Assembly (NCBI RefSeq): GCF_000719865.1
Contig: NZ_JOID01000016.1
Coordinates: forward strand, 248,001-312,000
DNA from: Streptomyces albus subsp. albus
Lineage (GTDB): Bacteria; Actinomycetota; Actinomycetes; Streptomycetales; Streptomycetaceae
DNA length: 64,000 bases
Direction of reading: 5' to 3'
The translations under genes were made by a program, and so were the position numbers. This document shows, piece after piece, positions 51,668 to 59,270 of this stretch. The notes below the pieces were generated by a model, which ran no database searches, had not been told where the DNA came from, and was given only the letters and a program-made list of their open reading frames with translations. Numbering within the stretch: position 1 is the first letter of the stretch; each line of letters opens with the position of its first letter.

Positions 51668-53002
51668 ATGTCTGCCGGAGACGACAACCGGCCGGCCGGG
51701 CGGCCGGACGCCCCGCACAGCGGGCGGGAGAAGCCCTCGCCCGGCGCCGCGGCCGCCCCTGCCGACGGCGGCACCGAGGCCAGGGCGCGAGCGGCCTATG
51801 CCGCGCTGCTGCGGCAGTTGACGCTACGACAGGCGAACACCGGCCGGGACGCGGTGCCGGGGGCGGAGACCGCCCGCGGCCCGGGTCGCACGGGGCCGGA
51901 GGGAACGGATCCGGCCACCGGCACCGGGGCGGGCCGCGCGGAGCCGGGCGGCCCGGCGCCAGGCCCGGACCGCACGCCGACAGGCCCGGACCACACGGAG
52001 CCGGGCCGCACGGAACCGGACGGCACGGAACCCGGCGGTTCCCAGCCCGATCCGGGCGGGACGGAGCCGGGCGGGACGGGGCCCGGCAGCCCGCCCGGAG
52101 GCATCCCGGGGGACGCCACGACGGACGCCCTGCCCGAGGACGTGGCCCGCTGGCTCACCGAGCGCCGCCTTCTCAACCCCTCACGCACCGACGTCAGTTC
52201 ACCCGAGCGGGCCATCGTCGAGCTGCTGACCGGGCACAGGGAACGGCTGCTGAGCGCCTGCACGACGCTGCAACGCGACCTCAGGGCCGTGGAGGACGTG
52301 GCGCGGCTCCTGCCGCCGCCCCGGCTGCACGGACACGACACCGTGCCCGTCGAGTTCTTCACGGACCGCGCCCAACTGCGCAAGCGCATCGACGCGTTCC
52401 ATCCGCTGACCCGGCATGAACTGCTGTCCATGCGCACCACTTTCCCCGAGCCGGAGGTGCTGGAGGAGAGCCTGGTCACCGACCTCGAAGTGCTCGCCCG
52501 GGGCGCCGCCTGCCGGCTGCTCGTCTCGGCGAGCGCCCTGCGCAAACCGGGCGCGGCCCGCTATGTGGAGAGCGTGGCCGAGGCCGGCGCGGAGGTCCGC
52601 GTCGCCACGTCCGTACCGCTCTACCTCCTGATCGTCGACCGGGAACTCACCGTCATGTGGGCCGGTCTGGGCTCCGACCGCGACCGCGGTGACGTCGCCC
52701 TGCACGGCCCCCTCATCGCCTCGTGCTTCGTCCAGGTCTTCGAGCACAGCTGGGCCGCCGCCTCCCCGCACGCGTCCGGCGCCCCCGGCGCCCGGGCCCA
52801 GTCAGCCCAGGACTACACGCCCCGGGAACGCGAGGTGCTCGCCCTTCTCGCCACCGGCGCCAAGGACGAGAGCATCGCCCGCCGCCTCGGCATCTCCGAA
52901 CGCACCCTGCGCCGCCTGATGAACCAACTGGTCGACAAACTCGGCGTGGAGAGCCGCTTCGCGGCCGGCGTCCGCGCGGCCCGCCTGGGCCTGGTGGACT
53001 GA
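51668..53002 (+). CDS. LuxR-family regulator with N-terminal low-complexity region
   Basis: A 444-residue protein. Residues 1-150 are a Gly/Pro/Glu/Thr-rich region with repeated EPGGT and EPGRT-type units. A central domain (about 155-365) resembles the TrmB/phospholipase-D-like sensor part of actinobacterial LuxR proteins (LSMRTTFPEPEVLEESLVTD, then LLVSASALRKPGAARYVESV). The helix-turn-helix is at the C-terminus (YTPREREVLALLATGAKDES, then RLGISERTLRRLMNQLVDKL). No ribosome-binding site precedes ATG 51668 or 51662; a promoter placed to start transcription on 51668 supports a leaderless message. It is divergent from the secreted protease, a plausible target. Signal unknown. Confidence 0.85.
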   Translation: MSAGDDNRPAGRPDAPHSGREKPSPGAAAAPADGGTEARARAAYAALLRQLTLRQANTGRDAVPGAETARGPGRTGPEGTDPATGTGAGRAEPGGPAPGPDRTPTGPDHTEPGRTEPDGTEPGGSQPDPGGTEPGGTGPGSPPGGIPGDATTDALPEDVARWLTERRLLNPSRTDVSSPERAIVELLTGHRERLLSACTTLQRDLRAVEDVARLLPPPRLHGHDTVPVEFFTDRAQLRKRIDAFHPLTRHELLSMRTTFPEPEVLEESLVTDLEVLARGAACRLLVSASALRKPGAARYVESVAEAGAEVRVATSVPLYLLIVDRELTVMWAGLGSDRDRGDVALHGPLIASCFVQVFEHSWAAASPHASGAPGARAQSAQDYTPREREVLALLATGAKDESIARRLGISERTLRRLMNQLVDKLGVESRFAAGVRAARLGLVD

Positions 53003-53297
53003 CAGCGACCACCGGCCCACGAGGCCCCGGAAACAAACGAACTGGGCAGCGCAGCTCACCGGCCCAAGTGACCCGCACCACGACGATCACCTGCCGACTC
53101 GGCACGGGCAGAAACCAGAGCAGCCCCGCACCCAGGAAGTCGAGTGTCCGCAGAGCACCGCCCTCGCCGACTTCGCCGGCGTCACGGCCGAGAACGGCCA
53201 GTTCCCGTGCGAGGCGTTCGACTTCGGTGACGACATGCGCCGGGAGCCCACCGACGACATGCTCGGCATCCGGGGGTCGTACTCCCAGACCCAGGCG
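53003..53297. other. Possible remnant of a coding sequence
   Basis: The plus strand is open through about 53100-53300 and reads like real protein (ALADFAGVTAENGQFPCEAF, then DDMLGIRGSYSQTQASLRIQ). It has no start codon of its own, no ribosome-binding site, and runs antisense into the DUF6247 gene. It may be a decayed fragment left by rearrangement. I recognise no family. Confidence 0.25.
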
Positions 53298-53657
53298 TCA
53301 CTCAGGATCCAGTTCCTCACTCGCCGCACGAAGGATGCGGCCGACCTCAGCGGCTGCGGAACGCGCTTCCTCGGGATCGGCGAGCGGACAGGCGGCCCGC
53401 TCCTGGCAGGCGCGGAAGCGAGCCGCGCGCTGCGGCCATCTTTCGATGTTGACGATGGCGCCCCAGTGCAGGGTGAAGGCCCGCAGAGGCCCGAGGCTGC
53501 TGGTGCGCTGCGCGTTCGTCGCGGCCCGGGCGAGATGCCGGTTCAGCTCCGGAAGACGGCTCGGAACGATGTGCGCCACGGCCTCCCGCAGGGCATCCGG
53601 CGTGAGCGACGGCATGGGAATGATGGGGCCATCGGTCTCGGTCGGCTGACCGCTCAC
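53298..53657 (-). CDS. DUF6247 family protein
   Basis: A 119-residue protein with the pattern I associate with DUF6247 in Streptomyces: an opening TETDGPIIPMPSLTPDALRE, a helix VPSRLPELNRHLARA, and LRAFTLHWGAIVNIERWP. The family often accompanies small toxin or DUF genes and may be antitoxin-like; activity is unproven. GGGAG lies close before the GTG start at 53657. No partner gene follows it: downstream is only the possible gene remnant. The patch shows other signs of rearrangement (see findings). Confidence 0.75.
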   Translation of the reverse strand: MSGQPTETDGPIIPMPSLTPDALREAVAHIVPSRLPELNRHLARAATNAQRTSSLGPLRAFTLHWGAIVNIERWPQRAARFRACQERAACPLADPEEARSAAAEVGRILRAASEELDPE

Positions 53658-53811
53658 GGCACTCTCCCACTCCGCTCGGTCTGCGGTTCAGAGCCTATCG
53701 CTCCGGCCACCGCCGCCACCCCGGCCCATCGCACCATCTCACCTGGAGAAGCGTGAACCGGGCTGGGACGGCACCCGCCGCATCGCCTCTCCCGCCCACT
53801 GCGGATGCGCA

Positions 53812-53847
53812 GCCTCCGCGCGGCCCGCCTCGGCCTGGTCGACTGAC
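53812..53847 (+). pseudogene. Relic of a second LuxR gene 3' end
   Basis: These 36 bases match 52968-53003, the end of the LuxR gene, at 33 positions (three C/G differences), including the stop codon. The relic encodes LRAARLGLVD-stop, against VRAARLGLVD-stop. No helix-turn-helix can be read upstream of it, so only the tail of a paralogue remains. Confidence 0.65.
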
Positions 53848-53854
53848 CGGATCC

Positions 53855-54388
53855 TCACGGATTCGCCGTGGGAGGCGCAGGCGACGGCCTCTCCCTCGGC
53901 ACCAACTCGGCGTGCACATCGGCGGTGTCCTCGCTCGGGGTGAGGGTCGCGCCATTGCTGCGCAGCGCCGCGAGCGCCGCCGCGTTGTGAGCCGTGGTGT
54001 CCGCGACGACGACCCGCGCACCGGCCCTGCCGGCTTCGTCGAGAAGCAGGCGCAGTGCGGCGGTACCGATGCCGTGGCCCCGGTGGGAACGGGCCAGCCA
54101 CATACCCGTTTCGAGGGCTTCCCCGCTGCCGCGTACAGCCAGGCGGGCCGCGCCCACGATCTCCCCGTCGTGAGTGATCGCGTAGGTGGACTCCCGGAGC
54201 GGGCCGGCAAGCCCGGCGCGCCGGGCGCGGTGCCAAGCCCGGAAGGCTTCCTCCCGTTCGGGCGTCCATCCCGGTGGACCGGCCACGGGAGGCATGACCT
54301 CCTCGGGCGCCGCGTCGCCGACGGCCACGGCGAGGAGTTCTCCGAGGCCCGCCTCGTCCATCCGCCGCAACTCCACCCGACCGACCAT
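53855..54388 (-). CDS. GNAT-family N-acetyltransferase
   Basis: A 177-residue acetyltransferase of the RimJ/RimL-like layout. Motif A is ETGMWLARSHRGHGIGTAAL (R-G-H-G-I-G), preceded by GEIVGAARLAVRG and followed by VVVADTTAHNAAALAALRSN (motif B, usually N-x-x-S/A). The C-terminus is Pro-rich. The start ATG has a GGGGGG run upstream. Acceptor unknown. It lies between the LuxR relic and a broken toxin-antitoxin locus, in a patch of accessory-type genes. Confidence 0.85.
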   Translation of the reverse strand: MVGRVELRRMDEAGLGELLAVAVGDAAPEEVMPPVAGPPGWTPEREEAFRAWHRARRAGLAGPLRESTYAITHDGEIVGAARLAVRGSGEALETGMWLARSHRGHGIGTAALRLLLDEAGRAGARVVVADTTAHNAAALAALRSNGATLTPSEDTADVHAELVPRERPSPAPPTANP

Positions 54389-54743
54389 GTTGGCCCCCCA
54401 TCACCGAGCGCCGGACACCGGTTACCGGCCCCGTCACTTTCCGCGACCGACGAGCGACAGGCTATGCCCAGGCTGCGGGAAGCGGACGGCACAGCGAGAC
54501 AGCCCCTGCGCGAACGCACCGACCGGCCGGAGGACACACGGCGCGTGCCGGGCCAGTGCGCGCAGAGGCCCGAGACCGCTGATGCCACTCCGCCTTGCCG
54601 CGCGGTCACTGCCATGACGGGACCACCGGGGCACGGGAACGGGACTCCCCGCGAGGCCCCGCCGTCAAGCAAGCCAGACGCATATGTCAACTTCTCGGCC
54701 GTGAACGGACCGAGCTTGTTGGCTCAGTCGGTCACACCGATTC
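54389..54743. other. Gap with no gene seen
   Basis: 355 bases of mixed composition, less GC-rich from about 54660. It may contain decayed sequence 5' of the antitoxin gene, whose N-terminal region appears to be missing. No frame gives a recognisable protein. Confidence 0.35.
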
Positions 54744-55193
54744 ATGCTCTCCTGCGCGGCCGGCTTCCGCGCCCGGAGTCACATTCCTTCCTTGGACCAC
54801 GCCGACGTCATACTGGAGCGCCGCGACGAGGAGAATCTTGTCCTCATGCGGGAAGAGCGGTTCGGCGCCGCCCTCACGAGCCTGAACTTCGCTGCTAGGT
54901 CTCTCTCCGTCCTCGCAGCCCGCCACGAGGCTCTCGCCGAGGAAGTGCTGGCCGAGGAACTGCCCTGGCTGCACTGGCTCCCGGAGCACGAGCGTCCGCA
55001 GTGTGTGCGCGAATTGCTCGCCGACCTTCGCGCCGGCGCCGAGACAGGTCTGCTCCTGCCCTTCGCCCGCAACCTGGCCGCCTGGCGCGCCACCGCCGAG
55101 GCTTGGTCCGACCCGGAACTGGCCCAGAAGCTGCAGGGCCCGTTCGAGGGCAACGGGCCCGAGCTGGGCCGGCCTGAGGGGGACGCGGCATGA
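54744..55193 (+). CDS. Phd/YefM-like antitoxin, N-terminus apparently lost
   Basis: A 149-residue frame. From residue ~19 it reads as the second half of a Phd/YefM antitoxin domain (HADVILERRDEENLVLMREE, then FGAALTSLNFAARSL), followed by a long helical C-terminal region (LPWLHWLPEHERPQCVRELL). The usual DNA-binding N-terminal strand and helix (about 40 residues) are not encoded upstream in any frame. The first ~18 residues (MLSCAAGFRARSHIPSLD) look unrelated. Its stop overlaps the ATG of the next frame (ATGA), the normal arrangement with a toxin gene. Probably a truncated antitoxin. Confidence 0.6.
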   Translation: MLSCAAGFRARSHIPSLDHADVILERRDEENLVLMREERFGAALTSLNFAARSLSVLAARHEALAEEVLAEELPWLHWLPEHERPQCVRELLADLRAGAETGLLLPFARNLAAWRATAEAWSDPELAQKLQGPFEGNGPELGRPEGDAA

Positions 55194-55327
55194 GCGCTCG
55201 GGGCCGGGAACTCCCGCGTCCGCGTCCCTGGCGAGTCCGCGCCGCCGACCGGCGTGCCCATGGCGGCTGGCAGCAGTTGCTCCGGCAGGTGCGGACAGGA
55301 CCGTCCCTCAGCGCGCCGGTTCGGTGA
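55190..55327 (+). pseudogene. Truncated RelE-like toxin gene
   Basis: The frame starts at the ATG overlapping the antitoxin stop and encodes 45 residues. The first ~35 (ELPRPRPWRVRAADRRAHGG, then WQQLLRQV) resemble the N-terminus of Streptomyces toxins paired with Phd antitoxins as I recall them. Sequence then breaks off into the 3' end of the oppositely oriented XRE gene, overlapping it by 20 bases. The body of the toxin is gone, so no active toxin is expected. Confidence 0.6.
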
Positions 55328-56177
55328 CGTCCTGGGTGCCGATGACGGCGAGCAGGTCGAGGAGGCCGGCGCTGTCGGTGCCGACCGCGGGGGTGAACCA
55401 GAGCAGCCGCTGCCGGCCGTCCTCGCTGAACAGGTTGAGGCAGTTGACCTCGATCAGGCCGAGCGCCGGGTGATTGAGACGTTTGCGGTCCATGCGCCGG
55501 AACGCCACGTCGTGCTCGGCCCACAGGGCGGCGAATTCGGGTGAGGTGCCGAGCAGCGAGCTGATCATCGAGCGGGCTTCCCCGTCCTTGGCGTCCCGCC
55601 GGGCGGCGGCCGCCCGCAGGTCGGCGACGAAGGCGCGGGAGTGGCTCTCGTGGTCGGCTTCGGGATACAGCCGCCGGGCCCCGGGCTCGGTGAACCACCG
55701 GTGGACGAAGCTGGCCCGGGGCCCCCGGAAGCCGGAGTGGTCCCCGAGCAGCGCCACGGCGAGCGGGTTCTGTACGAGGGTGACGTGCAGGTCGGTGATG
55801 ACCTGCGCGGGTGTCGACGCGAGCCGGGTGAGCAGGTCGAGCATCCCCGGGTGGACGTGCGAGGCGGACGAGCCGGGCGCGGGCACCGGGCGGTCCGCCA
55901 GGCGGTACAGGTAGTCGCGCTCGTCGGCGGTCAGGCGCAGCGCCCTCGCCAGCGCGGCGATCATCTGCTCGGAGGGCTGGGAGCCTGCTCCGCGTTCCAG
56001 TTCGGTGTAGTAGTCCACCGAGGCTCCGGCGAGCTGGGCGACCTCGTCGCGGCGCAGCCCGGGCACACGCCGCCGGGGCCCGTGGGGCAGCCCCACGTCG
56101 GCCGGGCGGATGCGTCCGCGCCGCGACCGCAGGAAGGCCCCCAGTTCGGTGTACTTCGCAGCGCCCATGCCCCTCAT
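55308..56177 (-). CDS. XRE-family regulator with MmyB-like ligand domain
   Basis: A 289-residue regulator. The N-terminal helix-turn-helix (ELGAFLRSRRGRIRPADVGL, then LRRDEVAQLAGASVDYYTEL ending in ERG) is followed by a MmyB/PAS-like domain (about 110-285) with HPGMLDLLTRL, RWFTEPGARRLYPEAD and VNCLNLFSEDGRQRLLWF. Such regulators typically repress a divergent oxidoreductase gene and respond to a small molecule. Two starts are possible (ATG 56177 or 56168) and neither has a clear ribosome-binding site. A perfect inverted repeat in the 77-bp divergent gap is its likely operator. Confidence 0.9.
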   Translation of the reverse strand: MRGMGAAKYTELGAFLRSRRGRIRPADVGLPHGPRRRVPGLRRDEVAQLAGASVDYYTELERGAGSQPSEQMIAALARALRLTADERDYLYRLADRPVPAPGSSASHVHPGMLDLLTRLASTPAQVITDLHVTLVQNPLAVALLGDHSGFRGPRASFVHRWFTEPGARRLYPEADHESHSRAFVADLRAAAARRDAKDGEARSMISSLLGTSPEFAALWAEHDVAFRRMDRKRLNHPALGLIEVNCLNLFSEDGRQRLLWFTPAVGTDSAGLLDLLAVIGTQDVTEPAR

Positions 56178-56202
56178 TCTGCGTCCGGCCGGGCCGCGGA
56201 CA

Positions 56203-56221
56203 CAGGGGATGACATCCCCTG
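56203..56221. promoter_or_regulatory. Candidate operator of the XRE regulator
   Basis: A perfect inverted repeat with arms CAGGGGAT and ATCCCCTG around GAC, centred between the divergent XRE and SDR genes, 26 bases from one start and 34 from the other. Confidence 0.6.
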
Positions 56222-56254
56222 GTTCCGTCCGCCGGTGCCGCGCACCGTGGAGAC

Positions 56255-57019
56255 ATGACCACGAACACCACGAACCACGCCCCTCCGGCGGCCGTACGGG
56301 CCGCCATCGTCACCGGCGGATCACGCGGTATCGGCCGGGCGGTCTCCCACCGGCTCGCCCGGGACGGCCTGGCCGTCGTGGTGAACTACACCCGCGACAC
56401 GGCCGCCGCCGAGGAGACGGTGGCGGCGATCACCGCCGCCGGCGGGCGGGCGATCAGCGTGCGGGCGGACGTGGCGGACGAGCACGCGATCGCCGCGCTG
56501 TTCGACCGGGCGGAGCAGGAGTTCGGCGGCGTGGACGTCGTCGTCAACTGCGCCGGCCGGCTCGCCCTGTCCCCCGTCGCCGACCTCGACCTGGCCGTCC
56601 TCGACGCCGTGCACCGCACCAACATCCGCGGCACCTTCGTCGTCGCCCAGCAGGCCGCCCGGCGGCTGCGCGCGGGCGGCTCGTTCGTGGGCTTCTCGAC
56701 CTCCGTGATCGGTACCTGGTTCCCGGCGTACGGCGCCTACGCGGCGAGCAAGGGGGCCGTCGAGGCGCTCACGCTGATCCTCGCCCGCGAGCTGCGCGGG
56801 CGGGACGTCACGGTGAACACCGTCGCCCCCGGCCCCACGGCCACCGACATGTTCCTCGACGGCAAGACACCCGAGCAGATCGACCAGTTGGCCAAGGCCC
56901 CGCCACTGGAGCGGCTGGGCACCCCGGAGGACATCGCCCGGGTGGTCGCCTTCCTCACCGGCCCGGAAGGGCGCTGGGTGAACGGCCAGGTCCTCCGGGC
57001 CAACGGGGGCATGGTCTGA
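56255..57019 (+). CDS. Short-chain dehydrogenase/reductase (SDR)
   Basis: A 254-residue classical SDR. The NADP-binding motif is TGGSRGIG with a downstream NYTRD; VVNCAGRLA replaces NNAG. The catalytic Ser and Y-x3-K are in SVIGTWFPAYGAYAASKGAV, and VNTVAPGPTATDMF follows. It resembles FabG-like 3-oxoacyl reductases but probably acts on a specialised carbonyl. It is divergent from the XRE regulator, which likely controls it, and 152 bp upstream of a tautomerase-like gene. Confidence 0.92.
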   Translation: MTTNTTNHAPPAAVRAAIVTGGSRGIGRAVSHRLARDGLAVVVNYTRDTAAAEETVAAITAAGGRAISVRADVADEHAIAALFDRAEQEFGGVDVVVNCAGRLALSPVADLDLAVLDAVHRTNIRGTFVVAQQAARRLRAGGSFVGFSTSVIGTWFPAYGAYAASKGAVEALTLILARELRGRDVTVNTVAPGPTATDMFLDGKTPEQIDQLAKAPPLERLGTPEDIARVVAFLTGPEGRWVNGQVLRANGGMV

Positions 57020-57171
57020 GACCGCTCACTCACCGTGCCGGCCTGTGACCGGGCCCGCTCCGATCAGGCCGGTCCCGGCCGGGAAGCGGCCCCTGGCTGC
57101 GCGGTAACGGCGCCCGCCCCCGGACACGCGCTCCCCCACCACGGAAGAAACCAGCCCAAGGAGAAACAGCC

Positions 57172-57381
57172 ATGCCCTTCGCGCATTTCAAGGTCCCCGC
57201 GGGCACCGTCACCGCGGAGGACAAGAAGAAGATCATCGAGCGCACCACCGACCTGTACGCGGAGATTTACGGCGAGCGGGCCCGCCCCACCACCGTGGTC
57301 CTCGTCGACGAAGTCCCTGACGGCGGCTGGGGCGTCGCCGGCAACGTCCTGACCGCCGCCCTGCTCAACGGCGAGGCCTGA
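57172..57381 (+). CDS. 4-oxalocrotonate tautomerase-family protein
   Basis: A 69-residue small tautomerase. After Met removal Pro2 (MPFAHFKVPAG) is the catalytic base of the family. The helix AEDKKKIIERTTDLYAEIYG and the strand TTVVLVDEVPDGGWGVAG match. It would ketonise or isomerise 2-hydroxymuconate-type substrates; the true substrate is unknown. AAGGAGAAACAGCC precedes the ATG. It probably shares a transcript with the SDR gene upstream, and together they suggest a small carbonyl-detoxifying unit (inference). Confidence 0.9.
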   Translation: MPFAHFKVPAGTVTAEDKKKIIERTTDLYAEIYGERARPTTVVLVDEVPDGGWGVAGNVLTAALLNGEA

Positions 57382-57438
57382 TCTCCGTCTCCTGTGCGGG
57401 CTCGGCGCCACGGTACCGGGCCCGCACAACCGCAGCCC

Positions 57439-57636
57439 TCACCCGCCGGGCCGGAGGCCGACGGACGCGACACTGCTGGTGAACGCGGCCCAGCTCGGTG
57501 CCGCGACGCGGAGTATCGGGCCGTCCGGGGCTTTGGAGTCGCGGATCGCGACGGTGCCGGGGACGTTCATGGCCACCTCGACGCACTCACGATCAGCGCT
57601 GCTGTGGCTGGACTTGCGGAAATGAAAAAGCGGCAT
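57439..57636 (-). CDS. DUF397 protein
   Basis: A 65-residue DUF397 protein: LFHFRKSSHSSADRECVEVA, then VAIRDSKAPDGPILRVAAPS and WAAFTSSV. These small proteins are encoded beside XRE/DUF5753 regulators throughout Streptomyces and appear to antagonise them, as in the whiJ-type loci. The ATG lies three bases after the stop of the upstream regulator gene, so the pair forms one transcript. Complete and of normal length. Confidence 0.95.
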   Translation of the reverse strand: MPLFHFRKSSHSSADRECVEVAMNVPGTVAIRDSKAPDGPILRVAAPSWAAFTSSVASVGLRPGG

Positions 57637-57639
57637 GGC

Positions 57640-58521
57640 TCACAACTCCTTGCCGAGATAACGGATATAGGCAGTGGACTCCCTCTCGCAGAGAGCACTG
57701 CGGGTGAGTCGTTCGAAGAGCGCTTCGTGAGCGGCAGCCCCGTCACCGCCCTCGATCCAGAGCTGCCCGAGGGCGGTCTCTGTATACACCACGTCCATCG
57801 CGCCCGGTACCGCAAAGGACAGGATGTTGAAGGTGCCGCCCATGCCCACGTGTTCACCGTGCGAGAAGGGAAGCACGTGGATACGCACATGAGGCTTCCG
57901 AGCCACTGCCACCAAGTGGTCCAACTGCTCGCGCATGGTCGGCGCCCCGCCCACCAAGTGGCGTAGTGCGGCTTCGTGGACCACTGCTGTCAGCTTGAGC
58001 GGCGGATCGTCGTCCAGGCGCTGCTGGCGCGCGACCCGTGTGGCGACCAATCGGTCACCGTTGTCGCTGTGGCCGCGCAAAGAGTTGCCCAGCGCGAGCG
58101 CCCGGGCGTACGCAGGGGTCTGCAGCAGCCCGGGGACGAAGCAGAGCTGCCATGTTCTGATCACGGTCGCCGCGTTCTCCAGGGCGACGTACTCCTGCAT
58201 GTCGCCGAGTTCGGGGTGGTTGTTCCACCACCCCTTCGCCTTGCGGCGTTCGCGGTCGACGCGGGCCAGGTCGAGGAGCGAGCGTTCGGTGTCGGTGCCC
58301 TCGACGCCGTAGAGCTTGCAGAGCGCGTGGATGTCCGGGTCCCGGATGGGGACCCAGCCGCGCTCCAGCTTGGCGACCTTCGCTGTGGACGCCGTCAGGG
58401 CGTTCGCGGCCTGCGGCTGGGTCAGGCCCGCCGCCGTGCGCAGTCTCGTCAGCTCTCCGCCCAGCCTGCGTCCCAGGACGCTTGACGTGCTGTTTCCCTG
58501 CTTGGCGGGACCCTCTGTCAC
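57640..58521 (-). CDS. XRE/DUF5753 regulator (WhiJ-like)
   Basis: A 293-residue protein. An N-terminal XRE helix-turn-helix (LGGELTRLRTAAGLTQPQAA, then STAKVAKLERG) is followed by a DUF5753 domain (about 105-285) with LCFVPGLLQTPAYARALALG, VVHEAALRHLVGG and VLPFSHGEHVGMGGTFNILS. WhiJ-like proteins repress development-related genes with a DUF397 partner. The GTG start has GGAGGAG eight bases upstream. With the DUF397 gene and the divergent HATPase gene this forms the common three-gene module of this family. Confidence 0.95.
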   Translation of the reverse strand: MTEGPAKQGNSTSSVLGRRLGGELTRLRTAAGLTQPQAANALTASTAKVAKLERGWVPIRDPDIHALCKLYGVEGTDTERSLLDLARVDRERRKAKGWWNNHPELGDMQEYVALENAATVIRTWQLCFVPGLLQTPAYARALALGNSLRGHSDNGDRLVATRVARQQRLDDDPPLKLTAVVHEAALRHLVGGAPTMREQLDHLVAVARKPHVRIHVLPFSHGEHVGMGGTFNILSFAVPGAMDVVYTETALGQLWIEGGDGAAAHEALFERLTRSALCERESTAYIRYLGKEL

Positions 58522-58742
58522 CTGTCGCTCCTCCTGCGTGAGGACACTCAGTCTGCTGTGCGTCGACGGTCACAGGCAAACTCGATAGGTGGAAATCTTC
58601 CAGGTAGAGCTTGAGGATGCTGGGACGAGTGTGGATACGTTCCGTGCCGAACCACTCACCGCGTGGCACCGAGCAGTCGCGTTTCCTCGCTGACCGCCCG
58701 GAAGCCGTCACGCCCGCAGCCCGCACCAGGAGGCACGCAACC

Positions 58743-59264
58743 ATGCCCGAAGCACACTTCTCCCCCGAACCCGCGCTTCGCGTGGACGCGTTGGACTACA
58801 CGCTGAGCCCGCGCAGTGTCGGGCTCGCGCGGCGGCGGGCCGCTCGGCTCGTCGGCGAGTGGGGGCATCCCGGGCTGGCGGGGGACACGGCGCTGCTCCT
58901 GTCCGAGCTGGCCACCAACGCCCTGGTGCACGGCCACGTTCCGGGCCGTCTCTTCCGGGTGGAGCTGTCGCTCGGCCGCGGCGCGCTGCGGATCGCCGTC
59001 TCGGACGCGCGCGGCGAGGCGCTGCCGCGTCCCCGCCCGGCGGCGCTCACCGGTACGTCCGGGCGAGGGCTGCTCATCGTCCGGACGCTGGCCTCCCGTT
59101 GGGGGGTTGCGCACCGGACGGTCGGCAAGACGGTCTGGTGCGAGCTCGATCTGCCCGCCGGTCCCGCCGGTCCCATCAGTTCGGTCGGTCCCGCCGCACC
59201 GGCGGCAGTCCGGAAGGCCGATCTCGTTTCGGAGGAGCGTGGCGGGGATCCCGCCGCCGGGTGA
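58743..59264 (+). CDS. HATPase (anti-sigma-factor-like) regulatory protein
   Basis: A 173-residue GHKL ATPase domain of the RsbW/SpoIIAB-like type: LSELATNALVHGHVPG (N box), VSDARGEALPRPRP (G1) and TSGRGLLIVRTLASRWGVA (G2). It lacks the rest of a histidine kinase. Streptomyces encode dozens beside WhiJ/DUF397 genes; they may bind sigma or anti-sigma partners. CCAGGAGGCACGCAACC precedes the ATG at 58743. It is divergent from the DUF5753 regulator across 221 bp. Confidence 0.92.
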   Translation: MPEAHFSPEPALRVDALDYTLSPRSVGLARRRAARLVGEWGHPGLAGDTALLLSELATNALVHGHVPGRLFRVELSLGRGALRIAVSDARGEALPRPRPAALTGTSGRGLLIVRTLASRWGVAHRTVGKTVWCELDLPAGPAGPISSVGPAAPAAVRKADLVSEERGGDPAAG

Positions 59265-59270
59265 GGGCCC

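Noticed and set aside
53087..53329. An 80-residue minus-strand frame as a toxin partner of the DUF6247 gene
   Set aside because: Ser/Arg-rich sequence with no RelE, ParE or PIN character; the plus strand of the same segment looks more like real protein.
58611..58640. TTGAGG followed by GGATACGTT as promoter of the HATPase gene
   Set aside because: Spacing to a proper TAnnnT hexamer is 19 bases and the leader would be long; too weak to list.
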